In this document: positions 1 through 10,834 of the stretch, piece by piece
How the letters are laid out: every line of letters begins with the position of its first letter
How positions within the stretch are numbered: the first letter of the stretch is position 1
DNA from: Ancylostoma caninum
Lineage: Eukaryota > Nematoda > Chromadorea > Rhabditida > Ancylostomatidae
Assembly: GCA_037903475.1 (NCBI GenBank)
Contig: JBAJFG010000309.1
Location: 1,984,001 to 2,048,000, forward strand
Length of the DNA stretch: 64,000 nt
Reading direction: 5' to 3'
Notes under the pieces: generated by a model
Databases searched by the model: none
Told to the model about the DNA's origin: nothing
The model's input: the letters and a program-made list of their open reading frames with translations, nothing else
Translations under genes and position numbers: made by a program

Positions 1-1574
1 CAATTGAGTGGAGCATGGCAGCGATGGGGAACCGTTGCTGCTAGGGTTTCTACTTTAAGGTTTTTTTTTTGCATTTTTTTCTCTACTCGCACCACTACGC
101 AGTTCGGGCTGCGTTCGTGCTGCACAGTTATCAGAGAGCGTGTGTAGAGAATGCGCAGATCCCATAGACACAGAATAAGGTACCACCCCGATTAATTAAA
201 AGTCGGACAAAGGACTTTTTTTCTGGGTTGGATATGCACGCACAAAGATCCTGTCCTTGCAAATTTGCATCGTAGCTAAGGAAAGAGGCATTACTTCCTT
301 TTTGGAATCTCATTCATCTCTTTTTACCTCACTGACATGAACCAGCTCTATGAATGCACCCGATCACAGCTTTCAGGGGAATTGTCAGAGATTACCTCAG
401 CATTTCGAAGCTGCCCATTTTCACAGTGTGAAGCTCGGATATTTTCGGCCGTGCTTTTACGTGGGTTTCGGCACGGAATGATCCACCTCAGTGCGTTCAA
501 GCGAGTAGCGCGCTGGAATGTCATGTGGAGATCAAAGGGTTCGAATCCTTCCATTGCTCTACGTTTTGCATTTTTGGTTTCTAGACTTTCATCCTCATTT
601 AAAGGCACTGCCCCCCCCCCCTCAAAATCGTTTTTGAGGCTTCCGCATGAAAAGATTCTCCAGTAGCTACTGACCAGAATGCTACAGGTGATTCCGCACA
701 AAACTGCCGAACAGCCCTTTTCGAGCACCATAATTTTAAGGATCATGTGGTCGGAGCTAATGTGGGACCATGAGGTTTCCGCATCAGCTATTCCCATATC
801 CCGTCAAACACGGAGAGTCTTTCTTATCCTGCTAGGGAGTGGATGAGGAACTCTCACGAAGAGTACGAATTTCTCATTATGGTGTGCTCCCGGGAGTGAA
901 TTATTCAGGTGGTGCCTTGGTCCTGCCCTCCTACCCCGCCCACAGGCTCTGCAAGAATTGAGGCTCAAAAACGGGGTTTTCGGTAGTTTTGCACGGAATC
1001 ACGTATGACAATGCAGCTCCCGCAGACGCTTTTCATATAAAAATCTCGAAAAGGGTTCTGAGGTGGGACGGTGACTGGGGTAATTGAAAGGGTTAGAACC
1101 CATTCGCTATGCGCAGATGTGCATAAGTTGTGGAATTGCCACATACTGTAAAGAGTTACTGTCCTGTACAGTCTTGCGTGAATGTTGTCCAGAATGTGGT
1201 GCATGTGAGGACCGAGATTTGATTGTTTCCCCGTCATAAGTCGGTTAAACTAGGGAATATCCAGGTCCAGCTCAGAGGTACGGCTTTCATTATAACTGCC
1301 AGTTCCGGTGTAGTAATTACGCTCCAGGGATTTTCAAAAGGGGAGGGTCAGCATCACCTCGTGCTGTGCTCTGAGCGGGCAATGCCACAGCGGTTGCAAG
1401 AACTACGCGCAAGACTTTTTTCTAATGAGTATGCGTAGGAGTATTTCATTTTCGGCCTAGGTCACGCGTAGTCAAGAAACCGCATGTAGTTCTCACTGCC
1501 TGTTTTGGTTATGTTGCACTTAGAAGTAAAAACTGAGCTTGGCCGCTAGGTTAACGCGAAAAATTCTCTTTCAG
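1..1574. other. 5' flank of the GT49 gene, no exon identified
   Basis: I see no convincing coding exon here, although the gene to the right must have at least one more upstream exon: its first visible exon opens in the middle of a codon. A C-homopolymer lies near 610-620. The segment around 530-555 carries a T-arm-like GGTTCGAATCC, but no matching tRNA 5' half is present. Confidence 0.5.
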
Positions 1575-4500
1575 CACCTCCACCCCTGCATCTCCGTCCA
1601 TTCTCTATCACAACTACTGCGTCCACTACGACGTCATCGCGCCTCCGATCGCTGACTTCGACCGGATCGGCCAGATACTGCACGTCAGCGCCGACATGCT
1701 CGACCACAGGGTCAACGAGCAGGTATCCTCAAAGCCAAGATGAGTGGAAGAGATCGAGCTAAAGAGATTGGCTCCAGGTGGTCAACTGGAACGCGCCCAT
1801 GTCGATGACTGTTGTGCTGCGCTCCATTGACCAGTACGGCTGCACGGTGAACTATGTAAGCGATTCGTTGTCAGAATTCTGCACAGTTGTTTATACTCGA
1901 AGTTCAGCTGAAGCGTCTCCAGCGGAACTCTCGCGCTGTGGCGCGACACCTCCGTGCACATCTCATCTTCGCCAGCAGCTGGTCGCCCAACTGTACGGTC
2001 CCATTGACCTCGATGCTATCCGAAGTAGCAGAGTGTGAGAAACCAAAAGCTACCGTCGAGCAAGTGGCGCTCTATCCTGCGAACCTGGCGAGGAACGTGG
2101 CACGCATGGTGAGTTTCGTGCGTGAAAGCGCTACTAGGCCCAGATGCGTGACTGGAATAACTGAGATTATCCGTGGTAAACGCGTTAACATACTCATATT
2201 TGCCCTCTAAATCGCACTCATAAACATGTTTATGAATAAGGGACGGTGTCTATACCCGACTACTACTCATGGGAAATCGTACGTAATGGTACGAGATTAT
2301 TTGTCCTTCCAATGATGAATCTGGATCATGGATACCTGATGGATATAATGAGCTTTAGGTTCCTAGGCCGGCACGCGCCACTAAAATTACCTAGGGTAAG
2401 CATGGTAGCGCCCATCATATCATTGCCCATCATGTGATCACCCATTAGTAATGGAGTAAAGCGACGGGTAAGATCCACCTGGGACCGCATGCATCATTAG
2501 GATTATCCAGAATAAAGGTGTCAACACCTTTCAAATTTACCCACTGTAAAACGGGCGTCGACACATTTACCCTAGGTGGTCTCCCTGATGCATCCAAGCG
2601 CGAATGTTTAATGAATGATTTGGGCATACCTTCATGGGTAGCTTTCATAATTACGAATTTCGCTTCTGATATGGTTATATCTGAGATGACCTCCACTTAT
2701 TCTGGTGTCTGCGCTTGTATGTATAGCGTTTTTCAACCATCATCTATGAACAGTCTTGTCCATGCTGGGTAAACCTTTGTGCCTCGCAACTTTGTCCTTA
2801 CACAGCTGTTAACATATCCGTAGATGTAGGATTACCCATGCCTTCAGTGATGCATGAGAGCACTAGAATCTTTGTTGGACGTTATATATCTGGGAGAAAG
2901 ACACTAGTCAGGGCTCGAATTCTTCATTGCGACGGTGCGTGATTACATACCAGTGGGTATGGTTTTCTATGGGTAGCAGTTGAGCCTAGACATCGTCACA
3001 TAAGGATTAAAATGTTGATGGTTACCAAGTAAAGGCTAAGTTTGAGTTCTTTACCATGGGTAATGGGTAATCTCAAGTGTGCATGCGAGCTCAGGAGAAT
3101 CCCCCTAGAACATTTATTGAGGAAACGTGGAGAGATTATTTTTACAGTTCTCAGCAACAAAGTACATCATCATCACAGACTACGAGCACCTGTTCAACGA
3201 AGGTGAGTTGTTCCAGTAGATTTTCACTGCGTTTCAATTCCTGAATTGTCGAGCACAAGACTTTACATATTGATTAATTTACTTGTTCATCTGCACATGT
3301 ACGTACTTACTGTGTACTAATGATGTGGATGGTTCCATTGACAAGTATTCGCTTGACGAATTACATCTTTGGAGTCAAGTAGGTTAGCACTGAAGAGGTA
3401 GCCCGTACCTTCAGGGTTTGAGACCACAGTCAGGACGGTCGCTGACATTCGGCTTGCTGAGAAACCGCAATCGATGCTCGTCTACAGGATCTTTGAGATC
3501 GACGAGAAAGTCACTGTGTAAGTTTCCAAATAACTATGCAGCTTTTTTTGGAGCCCTCTGGAGAGAAGTAACTTAGATTGCTTGCCTAAGCAGCGTTCCT
3601 TCCGTTTCAAGTCCACCCAGTCCAGAAAACCGAGCATCCTCTGCATTTCAACCTTTTCCGACGGTTTCCAGTTGTTCAGCGGTTTTTCCCTGAGTCTCGT
3701 CTATAATGTGATGAAACTTTGTGGAAAAAGATGATTTTAATATGTGTACATGTGAGTAAAAAATAACTAAAATGGGTGGTTGAACGCTGAAGCAGTACAA
3801 CATTCAATTTCTGGAATCGTTTGGAAATCCTCGCGCAGTATTTTTGAGTTTTTTTTTCTGTTTCGCCTCTGATTCTTATCCAAACATAATCGAGCTTGAC
3901 ATTACTTGACTCTTACCTCCAAGAATCTCAACGAGAGGTGTTCCTGCCATTCTATACCGTAACCGGGTTTTTGTGGGGCTATAGTATGTGGTAGTACTGA
4001 AAAATTTACGTATCTTACGTAATCTTCTGAAAGTTTCCATGCAGGGTACACATATCTCATGTGTTGGTCACGACTGCTAACATAATTATGTAATCTATTG
4101 CCATTTCCTTGCTGCAAATGCCATATTCTTCCCGATTCTTACAGTAATTCCACCGTGTCCCTACAAAAGTGGGAGCTGCGGTACAAAATTGATGAGATAT
4201 TCGTACTCAGCGTATCAGTTCCCCTCTAACTTCCAAGAAAGTTATATGAGATGCAATATCTAGCCTATGAATAGTGACAGAGAAGGTAGCTTTTACTAGG
4301 CCCAAAACCCGGCTGAATTCCAGGTTGGGTAGGTTGGCCGGTTTTATTTTTAGGGCTAAAAATTTGTTTAAAGCATTTTCGACAGTTTTTGAGTTTTCTA
4401 AAACCGTCTCTATCGCATGCCTCAAATGTTACCGATAAATAAACCAGAAAATTCCCTTCAATACGTGAATGTTGTATGGAATAGTTCTTAGAGCCTGTGT

Positions 4501-6272
4501 TCAGGATGCCACGAGACAAAGCCGAGCTGGAGAAACTCTACGACTCAGGCAACGCTGTTGTGTTCCATTCGAAATACTATCCAGGCAAGGAATTAACCCT
4601 TTTCCAAAGAACAAGAACCGAGTTCTGCAGAGTCCTGCAGATAGCTGCAAGCTACAGCACCTTTTCTTGTGTTGTGCCGAGCTCCATATCGTTCAGGTGC
4701 ACACAACATAGAAGGCCTGTCCGACTGGTTCGACAAAAACAGCACTGCGGACGGTCTCTTCGCGAAGGACAAGCAGTGAGTCGTTTGTTGGATCAGAATT
4801 AGTGTTGGATCGGATCTCTAACCTTGTAACAAGCCTTCGCATTTGATTGTTCTTTGAAATGCGCCATGTTAGCTAACAGAGGGCATGCAGATAGCGTCAG
4901 AGGAATTAGGGAGCTATTTCCATGCTACATTTTCAAAGCCGATCCACCACAGTCTTGGCAATTGAACTATGTATATTTCTCACAGAGAAAAATGTTCGAA
5001 TTGACTCAATATCGATGCTGTTCTGCACGAAGCATTGGTGGATGCTTTTCAAACCTAGAATTCCCCAAATTCTAATCTGTTTCAAACTCCTAGCTCCTAC
5101 GTAGATATTTGAGTATTCTGCGGTAACGTGTGATTCGAAGCTCTATCTTAACCTTTCTCTCGGAACTGTAAGCGTTTTGGAGTCTTCCTAGACCTTGCAG
5201 CTCTTCATTTTTTCCTTCTCATTCACTTTCCCATTCTGTGTATGCATTATAGCTCTCTGAAAAAAATGAGAATTTGACCGCAAACCTAGAAAACAAACTC
5301 CCGCTCGCAGTTGTATGTATACACATTTGGCGGTTATTAGTACCTTAACATGAGATCGACTAAAATAAGTGACAAGTATCAAAAAGTGTGGTGACATACA
5401 TATAAGGGATTACCTTTAGCTTTTTCCACCCTTCGTTGTCATCGTTTTTCCGTTAAGTTCAAAGCCCGAATGCATTGTTGAGATTAGCATGACAACGTAC
5501 CTAAATTTGCCTTCTACCTGGCACTTATCATCATGTTTAACCCTATGTGACGTCCTCTACCCAACTGGTGCCATGGGTAATCATGCCCATTAAGCTTTCG
5601 CCCAATGACGCATCCGGGTCCAAAAGTGTGTTTGCTGGTGAATCCGTTACTTCAGCTTTAGTTCTCTTCTCTATCTGCTGAGAAAACCTACCGTCATATG
5701 TAGTTCGCTGATTTGGTGTGTCAGAGTGTTTCGAGCTTTCTCTCATTTCAATCTTTCGGCATTCAATTATTTTAATCCAATGCAACTCGGCCATTCAATC
5801 ATATATTGAAAAGATATTCATGGTCCCAGTGTAAAAAGCAGCTTTTTGCAGGTACGACCGTGCCAACTGGGAGCCGCAGTTTGTGTCGCACTGGCGAATC
5901 CCCTTCCACGATGAGACCTTTCCGTTTCAACTGCGGGACAACACAGTGCTGGTGAGCTCCGCCCAGCGCTACCCACCTTTCATGAACAAACTGCTGCTTC
6001 AGAGATGGGAGATGTGCAGGGCCGATTACACGATAGACATTCTTGACGATGTGTTCATGTTTCACAAAGGAATTAAGCGAAAGTCGAGCGGTGGAAGGAC
6101 GTGGGCCATCCAGAAAAGGAACGCCAAGAAGTACGGTCCACTTGCCCACCAGCGATTGTTACCCTTATAAAGTGCCCGTTTCAGGTTCGAAAAAGCTCTC
6201 GAGGGTTTCAAGGCACGCATGGACAAGGAGTACCCAAATACTAAGGAGAAATGTCCAGAACCACAGAGATAG
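1575..6272 (+). CDS. GT49-family glycosyltransferase (LARGE/B4GAT1-like), C-terminal ten exons
   Basis: Ten exons join in one frame: 1575-1722, 1778-1855, 1908-2108, 3148-3202, 3415-3517, 4505-4584, 4697-4775, 5852-5951, 6003-6130 and 6185-6272 (TAG stop). They encode 352 residues. Visible family blocks are LYPANLARNVARM, then TKYIIITDYEHLF (D-Y-E where the metal-binding DxD is expected), SMLVYRIFEIDEKV, VVFHSKYYPGAH, WEPQFVSHWRIPFHDETFP, and the C-terminal DDVFMFHKGIK with the conserved late histidine. This order and spacing match Pfam Glyco_transf_49. Family members are Golgi type II membrane enzymes that add sugars to glycoproteins; the exact donor and acceptor here are unknown. The cytosolic and transmembrane N-terminus is missing: the first exon begins with one base of a split codon, so further exons lie upstream, possibly outside the window. 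The 4584/4697 junction uses a GC donor, and the 5952-6002 segment could be a retained in-frame intron. Introns 3, 5 and 7 are large and repeat-bearing. Family assignment rests on motifs recalled, not on a search. Confidence 0.78.
2109..3147 (+). other. intron 3 of the GT49 gene, repeat-filled
   Basis: The intron has a GTGAGT donor and a TTTTTACAG acceptor. It is dominated by diverged copies of the TTACCCAGGGTAA repeat in both orientations. No coding content is recognised. Confidence 0.6.
2488..2598. repeat. ~110-bp palindromic repeat, TTACCCAGGGTAA family, copy 1
   Basis: An imperfect inverted repeat inside intron 3 of the GT49 gene. The outer ends are GCATGCATCA and TGATGCATCC, and the inner arms carry GGTGTCAACACC and GGCGTCGACAC plus TTTACCCTAGGT. 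The same layout occurs at 36311-36421 and 48066-48161. Looser relatives (TACCATGGGTAA, TTACCTAGGGTAA) are scattered at about 2170-2400, 3050 and 5570. It is probably a non-autonomous DNA element; no transposase is present. Confidence 0.55.
4776..5851 (+). other. intron 7 of the GT49 gene
   Basis: The intron has a GTGAGT donor and a TTTTTGCAG acceptor. It contains one TTACCC-family fragment near 5540-5630 (ACTGGTGCCATGGGTAATC and GACGCATCCGGG). Nothing else is recognised. Confidence 0.6.
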
Positions 6273-6473
6273 TGCATATTCCTGAGAGCTGAGATTGACT
6301 ATCTAGGCACGGAGCAGCTTCGGATGGTCCGACAGGGAAGTAGTGGGTGGAAGATGGATCCCAGATCAAGAACTTCATCAATGAGTTTCGAACTCAGTGG
6401 ATTCCGAGAGATAGGTGCTAGTTGGACGCTTTGACAGGTGTTTTTGTCTTTCTTTTCAACGCTGTGATATTCT

Positions 6474-6479
6474 AATAAA
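6474..6479 (+). other. polyadenylation signal of the GT49 gene
   Basis: AATAAA lies about 200 bases after the stop codon at 6270-6272, a plausible 3'-end signal for this gene. Confidence 0.5.
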
Positions 6480-7261
6480 TATATTGTAAGTTTATTGGTA
6501 CGTAGTACTTTGCTGCATTTTACACTTTTTCTAACAGTTCCGACTTACATACATATTATATTCTATAACACATACTACTGAGTTTGCAAGAAAGAAATGA
6601 CTCCTCTCTGAGTTGACTTCACTTTTTCTTCCGCAACATTAATGAAAGTTAGCCTCGGCAGAGCATATGCATAATCCCTTTGATTAGAAAGACCATTGCT
6701 TATCGTCAGAGCTTGTCCTTGACGCCCCGGCTAAAACTCAGAAAACTCAGAAGCGAAGAACAAGGAGATTCCTGTTTCAGGTCATCATGTTTGGCATATT
6801 CTCTCTTGCGAGGCCGAGGATTTTGGTGCTGGGAAAAGCGGCAGGAATAATGCAACTTCCCGTCCGTGGTAGTAGGATTGCTGTTTAGATGTTTCCTAGC
6901 GAAGTCATCGGAAAATAAGGTAGCTCTCGGAAGCAAATTCTGACCGAATTTCGGTGCAGAAAATGAGCTTTTGAGCATTTTCTTCATTTCCTTTTCCAGC
7001 CGACCGAGATTTTGGAGCAGATAGCATCGCTTTAGCTTCAGTGGGTAGAATCCAATAACTACATGACAGATCTTTGTTGTCAATCTGTACCTGCAAATTA
7101 GTACAGTTCTTCTACACCTTTTGTTTTACAGTAGTATTTCTGAGGTTGCTGTTACTAACATTTTTCTCAATGTCGTCTACCTTGATGTTACTAATCAAGG
7201 TGGTTTGCTGTTCTGCGGCACACCATTCTGCTGTATCCAATAAATAACGAATAAAAAATAA
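6480..7261. other. intergenic, no feature recognised
   Basis: This stretch lies between the GT49 3' end and the LINE fragment. It is AT-rich toward 7235-7268. The small antisense ORFs here have no recognisable domains. Confidence 0.4.
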
Positions 7262-7309
7262 AATAAGACAAATGACGGTAAGGGTTGGCAACGACTTCTC
7301 CCGCAGCTA

Positions 7310-9107
7310 CAGTGGGGTCGCTTGCCGAGTGGCAATTGCCTCAGGCCGCCTCACGCCGCCTCACGCAATGCCGGCCCTCAGATAAAAAGGGCTCAACTAG
7401 TTAGAAAAACATAAATTCGGTGAAACTGTAGTGTCTCAGAACCATATGCATTCCCAGTAATACAATGAACTATAATTTGTCTTCTTGCAAACACTTCCAT
7501 TTTTGCCGAGTTTTTTAAAATTGCAGATTCGGAGAGATACACTCCGGTCATGCGTAATCTCTTTGTGCAAATTAGTATAGATTCGTAGAATTCACTTCGT
7601 GTTGTAATGAAGTTCTGCGGAAATACCAATTGTCGTTCCATGAAACAGCCAGTACGCAAGGGCAAACTCGCAGTTACATGGAATTTCTACGAAACGCTCA
7701 ATTGATCTGTTCGTATTTTCTCTTCAGGGGTAGGAAAATATCTCCAGACACGATTGCATACCTCTACACTTGATTTAAAAGCGAATAGCTGTAGAAGGGC
7801 TGTTCTCCAGCAGACATTATTTCTCACACCCAAAAGTTCAATGGCGGGACTCGCTGACTTGGTTGTGCTTCGGAGCTGGCAATAACCGCTATGGCTAGTG
7901 ATAGCGGAATGTTCCTGCCATTCACTCCTATATCATGCGAATGTCACCCTTTTTTGCAAGAAGAGAATATAGTATGTAAAAGATACCATGCAGGTTTGAG
8001 AATCAGAGAATGGCTAGCTTACCCCAGGAAAGTGAAAACTTTTTGAAAGAAGAAAGAGTGAAAGTTCTTCAATGGAAAGAAGGTGACTGTTGTTCAAACA
8101 AGAAGAAACAACACGATAATAAATCTGCAATATTTGCTCAGTTTGTGCATTGACCTCGCTGTTTCGATGACAAGATTTTGATGTGTTAATCCACGCCAGA
8201 GGGTAGGTCACTGTTTACCCCTCAGCGATGGCCTACAATTTCTCTGTTCTGGAAGGTGTGAAAAAGAGAATCCCTCAAGCGTTGTTGGGTCATACCTAAG
8301 AAGTGGAACTCAAAGAACATCGACATGGTGTCGAGTGAGAAGCTTTGAATAAGGGATAGAATAAAACTATGGGAAAGGATAACTTTTTCCAGTTTTGCCT
8401 GCAGTAAAACCACGCTTTCTATCCCTGCACTGTCCAAATTATTATTTCACTGCTAACTGCTCCAAAAAGTGATTATCACCTGGTTTTCGGTTGAACAGTA
8501 AAATATTCCATTATTGCCAGTCAGAGCGACTAGTGCCAGCTCCAATTCTCAGCCAAGATCGCGAGTCTTGTCGTTGAATTTTTGGGAGCGAAAATTAGAA
8601 ACTGTTGGAAAACAACCGTTCTAGTGCCATTTGCTCACATATCAGATGTGAAGATAAGAAATCGTGTTTGTAACTGTTTTTCTGCTCTTCAAAAGAAAAT
8701 AAAACCAGATCATCTAAACGTTGAGCTAAAATTTCGTATCACTACAAGTTTATCGTTAAATCTCAGCCGTTGCGGGATGCAGCAACTGGCATTTCCGCAA
8801 AATTTCATTACAATACAGAGTAAATTCTGCGAATCTGCATGAAACTGTACCAAAGGATCGCGATTGAACAGCATGTATCTCTCCGAACTTGCAATTTTTG
8901 AAATTTCAGTAAAATTTGAAGAGAGTGCATGAAGACGAATCTCACTTCAATCCATTGTTGGGAATGGATGTAGTCTTTACAAGCTAAAACTCCAACGAAT
9001 TTCTGCTTTTCTGGTTAGTTAACCTCTTTTTTTACCTGAGGACCGGCACTGCGTGAGGCGGCGTGAGGCGGCCTGAGGCAATTGACCTTCGCTACCGACC
9101 ACCACTG
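7310..9107. mobile_element. 1.8-kb fold-back (long inverted repeat) DNA element, TA target duplication
   Basis: The ends are CAGTGGGGTCGCT and its diverged complement AGCGAAGG...CCACTG, flanked by TA at 7308-7309 and 9108-9109, as for Tc1/mariner-type insertions. Just inside are strong matching blocks CAATTGCCTCAGGCCGCC and GGCGGCCTGAGGCAATTG. Diverged complementarity continues inward for several hundred bases per arm (for example TTCTGCGGAAATACCAATTG against CAACTGGCATTTCCGCAAAA). The centre, about 7950-8450, is unpaired. No transposase ORF is present. The boundaries are supported by the LINE frame, which is restored on removal. Confidence 0.8.
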
Positions 9108-9109
9108 TA

Positions 9110-10085
9110 TCCCTGCACAAGTGGGGTTCCTCAGGGTGGAGTCCTGTCACCTCTCCTTTTTCTTGTCTACACCCTAGATCTGCCACACGTACTCAAAACG
9201 TCACCGCACGTGAAGGTGCAGTTGTACGCAGACGATATAAAAATTTATGGGATGTACACAAGAGAGAACTTTCTGGAAGTACACTCCGCCCTTAACTCAT
9301 CGCTTGAAAAAATGGCTAACTGGGCTTCAACTTGGAACCTGCCGATCAATTTCGAGAAAACTTTCATTTTACACCTAGGGAATCTCCCCCCGGTCACATA
9401 CAGTGCAAACAACATTACCCTCAAATTTTGTCAGTCAGTAAAAGACCTTGGTATTTTGGTTGACAAGCAACTAAAGTTTTCAGACCATATAGACAATGTC
9501 GTTTCGAAGGCATACTCTGTACTGTTTGCAATTTTTTGGAATATGCACTGTTGCGATGCTAGAATCCTGAAACGCTTATATCTAGCTTATGTCATCCCAC
9601 ACCTAGAATACTGCAGTCAAGTCTGGAGCCCTACTTCAGCCAAGGATATAGTTAAGATTGAAAGAGTGCAGAAAACATTCACTAGGTTACTATTCCACCG
9701 CCTTCACTCCGGCTATGCTCCTTACATTCTGCTAAATTACAGTGATAGGCTTAGGATGCTTGGAATGCGGACTCTGAAATTCAGACGCATAGTCGCAGAT
9801 TTAGTCTTTTGTTTCCGAATTTTGCGCAAGGAATTGAAATTGAGTGCGAGCCACTATTGGGTGTTCAGACCAGCTTCCGCTCGTAGTGGTAGATTCAATT
9901 TGAGTTATCCCAGAATCGAAAAACGGAACTTTGCTCACACGTTCAACTCTCTGCTCCATAAGGTTGCAAGATGGTTCCAGTCACTCCCGCCTGAGGTCTT
10001 GCAGTCGAAGAACAGTAAAGTATTCAAATCTAGACTGGAAAAATTGGATTTGTTACAGCTGCTTAATGTAAATGACTGCCGTTGA
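9110..10085 (+). pseudogene. LINE reverse transcriptase, C-terminal fragment
   Basis: This open frame of about 325 codons starts just after the fold-back element boundary. It carries SGVPQGG, YADD, LGILVDKQLKFSDHI, LAYVIPHLEYCSQVWSP and the C-terminal block RNFAHTFNSLLHKVARWF, the normal order for CR1/Jockey-clade reverse transcriptases. Copying by target-primed reverse transcription is the family's role. This copy lacks its N-terminal half and the endonuclease, so it should be inactive. The upstream methionine at 9063 lies in the inserted element and is not a true start. Confidence 0.85.
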
Positions 10086-10811
10086 GAGTATTCTTCTGAA
10101 GATATTCCGGCGTACTCGTTCCATTCATTAGCACTTGGCACATGATCGCCTGCGACGGATATTTGCGGCTAGCTCTCTTCTTTCCTTTCTTATATTCATC
10201 TTTTTGAAGTCGTGATTATGTCTTTTCCAGTTCGTCTGAGTCTCAACCGTGATCACAGCGGGTTTATATGAGTCTGATTATGATGGACCACGACGTCGCG
10301 TCTCTCCGCATTTGCTTCTGGTATACGTGTTATCCAGGATCCGATACACTTGTCGTTGAATCTTAGGTTTTGTCTGCATAGCATTGCGTTCGATTTCTGT
10401 GCAGTTGATGAGCTTGTTTTTTTTTCTCTCAGTTCTGACCTGTCGTTCCGCTAATAATTTCGGATTTTGCTGGAAGTGATCTCAAAAGTGGCGATTAATC
10501 GTTTGAGGATCACGAAAGTTGGTGAACCCCCTTCTTTGAGGTCCTCCCACGCCGTTCGCCCAGGGTCCCTGACGAATTCGTTCGTTCGGGTTAAGTAGGT
10601 CAGCCTAGCCCTGGCTGCTCTAGGCTTAGCATACTGCGCTCGGGTAGTGGGAACAGGATCTTGGGAGGGGACTTTTTCGCCTTCCGTAGTAGGAGAATGA
10701 TCTGTTGTCTCGTCGCATTCTGTGGTCACATGAAAATCTTCCATCACTGTGCAAGCGGAACGTATGCCTTACATTTACTGGTTTTTTTTTGGCACACCTG
10801 AGAGTGTATTC

Positions 10812-10834
10812 AAATAAATAAATAAATAAATAAA
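10812..10834 (+). repeat. (AAAT)n LINE tail
   Basis: About six AAAT units mark the 3' end of the LINE. Similar tails occur at 28400-28417 and 31046-31074 and, in complement, at 53455-53482. Confidence 0.8.

Larger units (their letters stand above)
7262..10834 (+). mobile_element. CR1/Jockey-like LINE, 5'-truncated, split by a fold-back DNA element
   Basis: The element is in two pieces, 7262-7309 and 9108-10834. The first encodes the short RT block MTVRVGNDFSRSY. The second encodes PCTSGVPQGGVLSPLLF, the catalytic YADD box (VQLYADDIKIYG), and a long RT thumb/C-terminal region ending at the stop at 10083-10085. Removing 7310-9107 plus one TA joins the blocks without a frame change. The 3' untranslated part ends in an (AAAT)n tail at 10812-10834, as CR1-type elements do. 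The endonuclease and the N-terminal half of the RT are absent, so this is a dead 5'-truncated copy. Confidence 0.82.

Noticed and set aside
490..560. Possible tRNA because of GGGTTCGAATCC at about 540
   Set aside because: No A box, D-arm or closing acceptor stem upstream at the right distance.
7333..9084. CAATTG as a 6-bp target duplication of the fold-back element
   Set aside because: Pairing continues outward to CAGTGG/CCACTG, and only the TA boundary restores the expected SRSY-PCTSGVPQ junction in the RT.
9063..9109. Methionine at 9063 as start of the reverse transcriptase
   Set aside because: These codons lie in the terminal repeat of the inserted fold-back element, not in the LINE.
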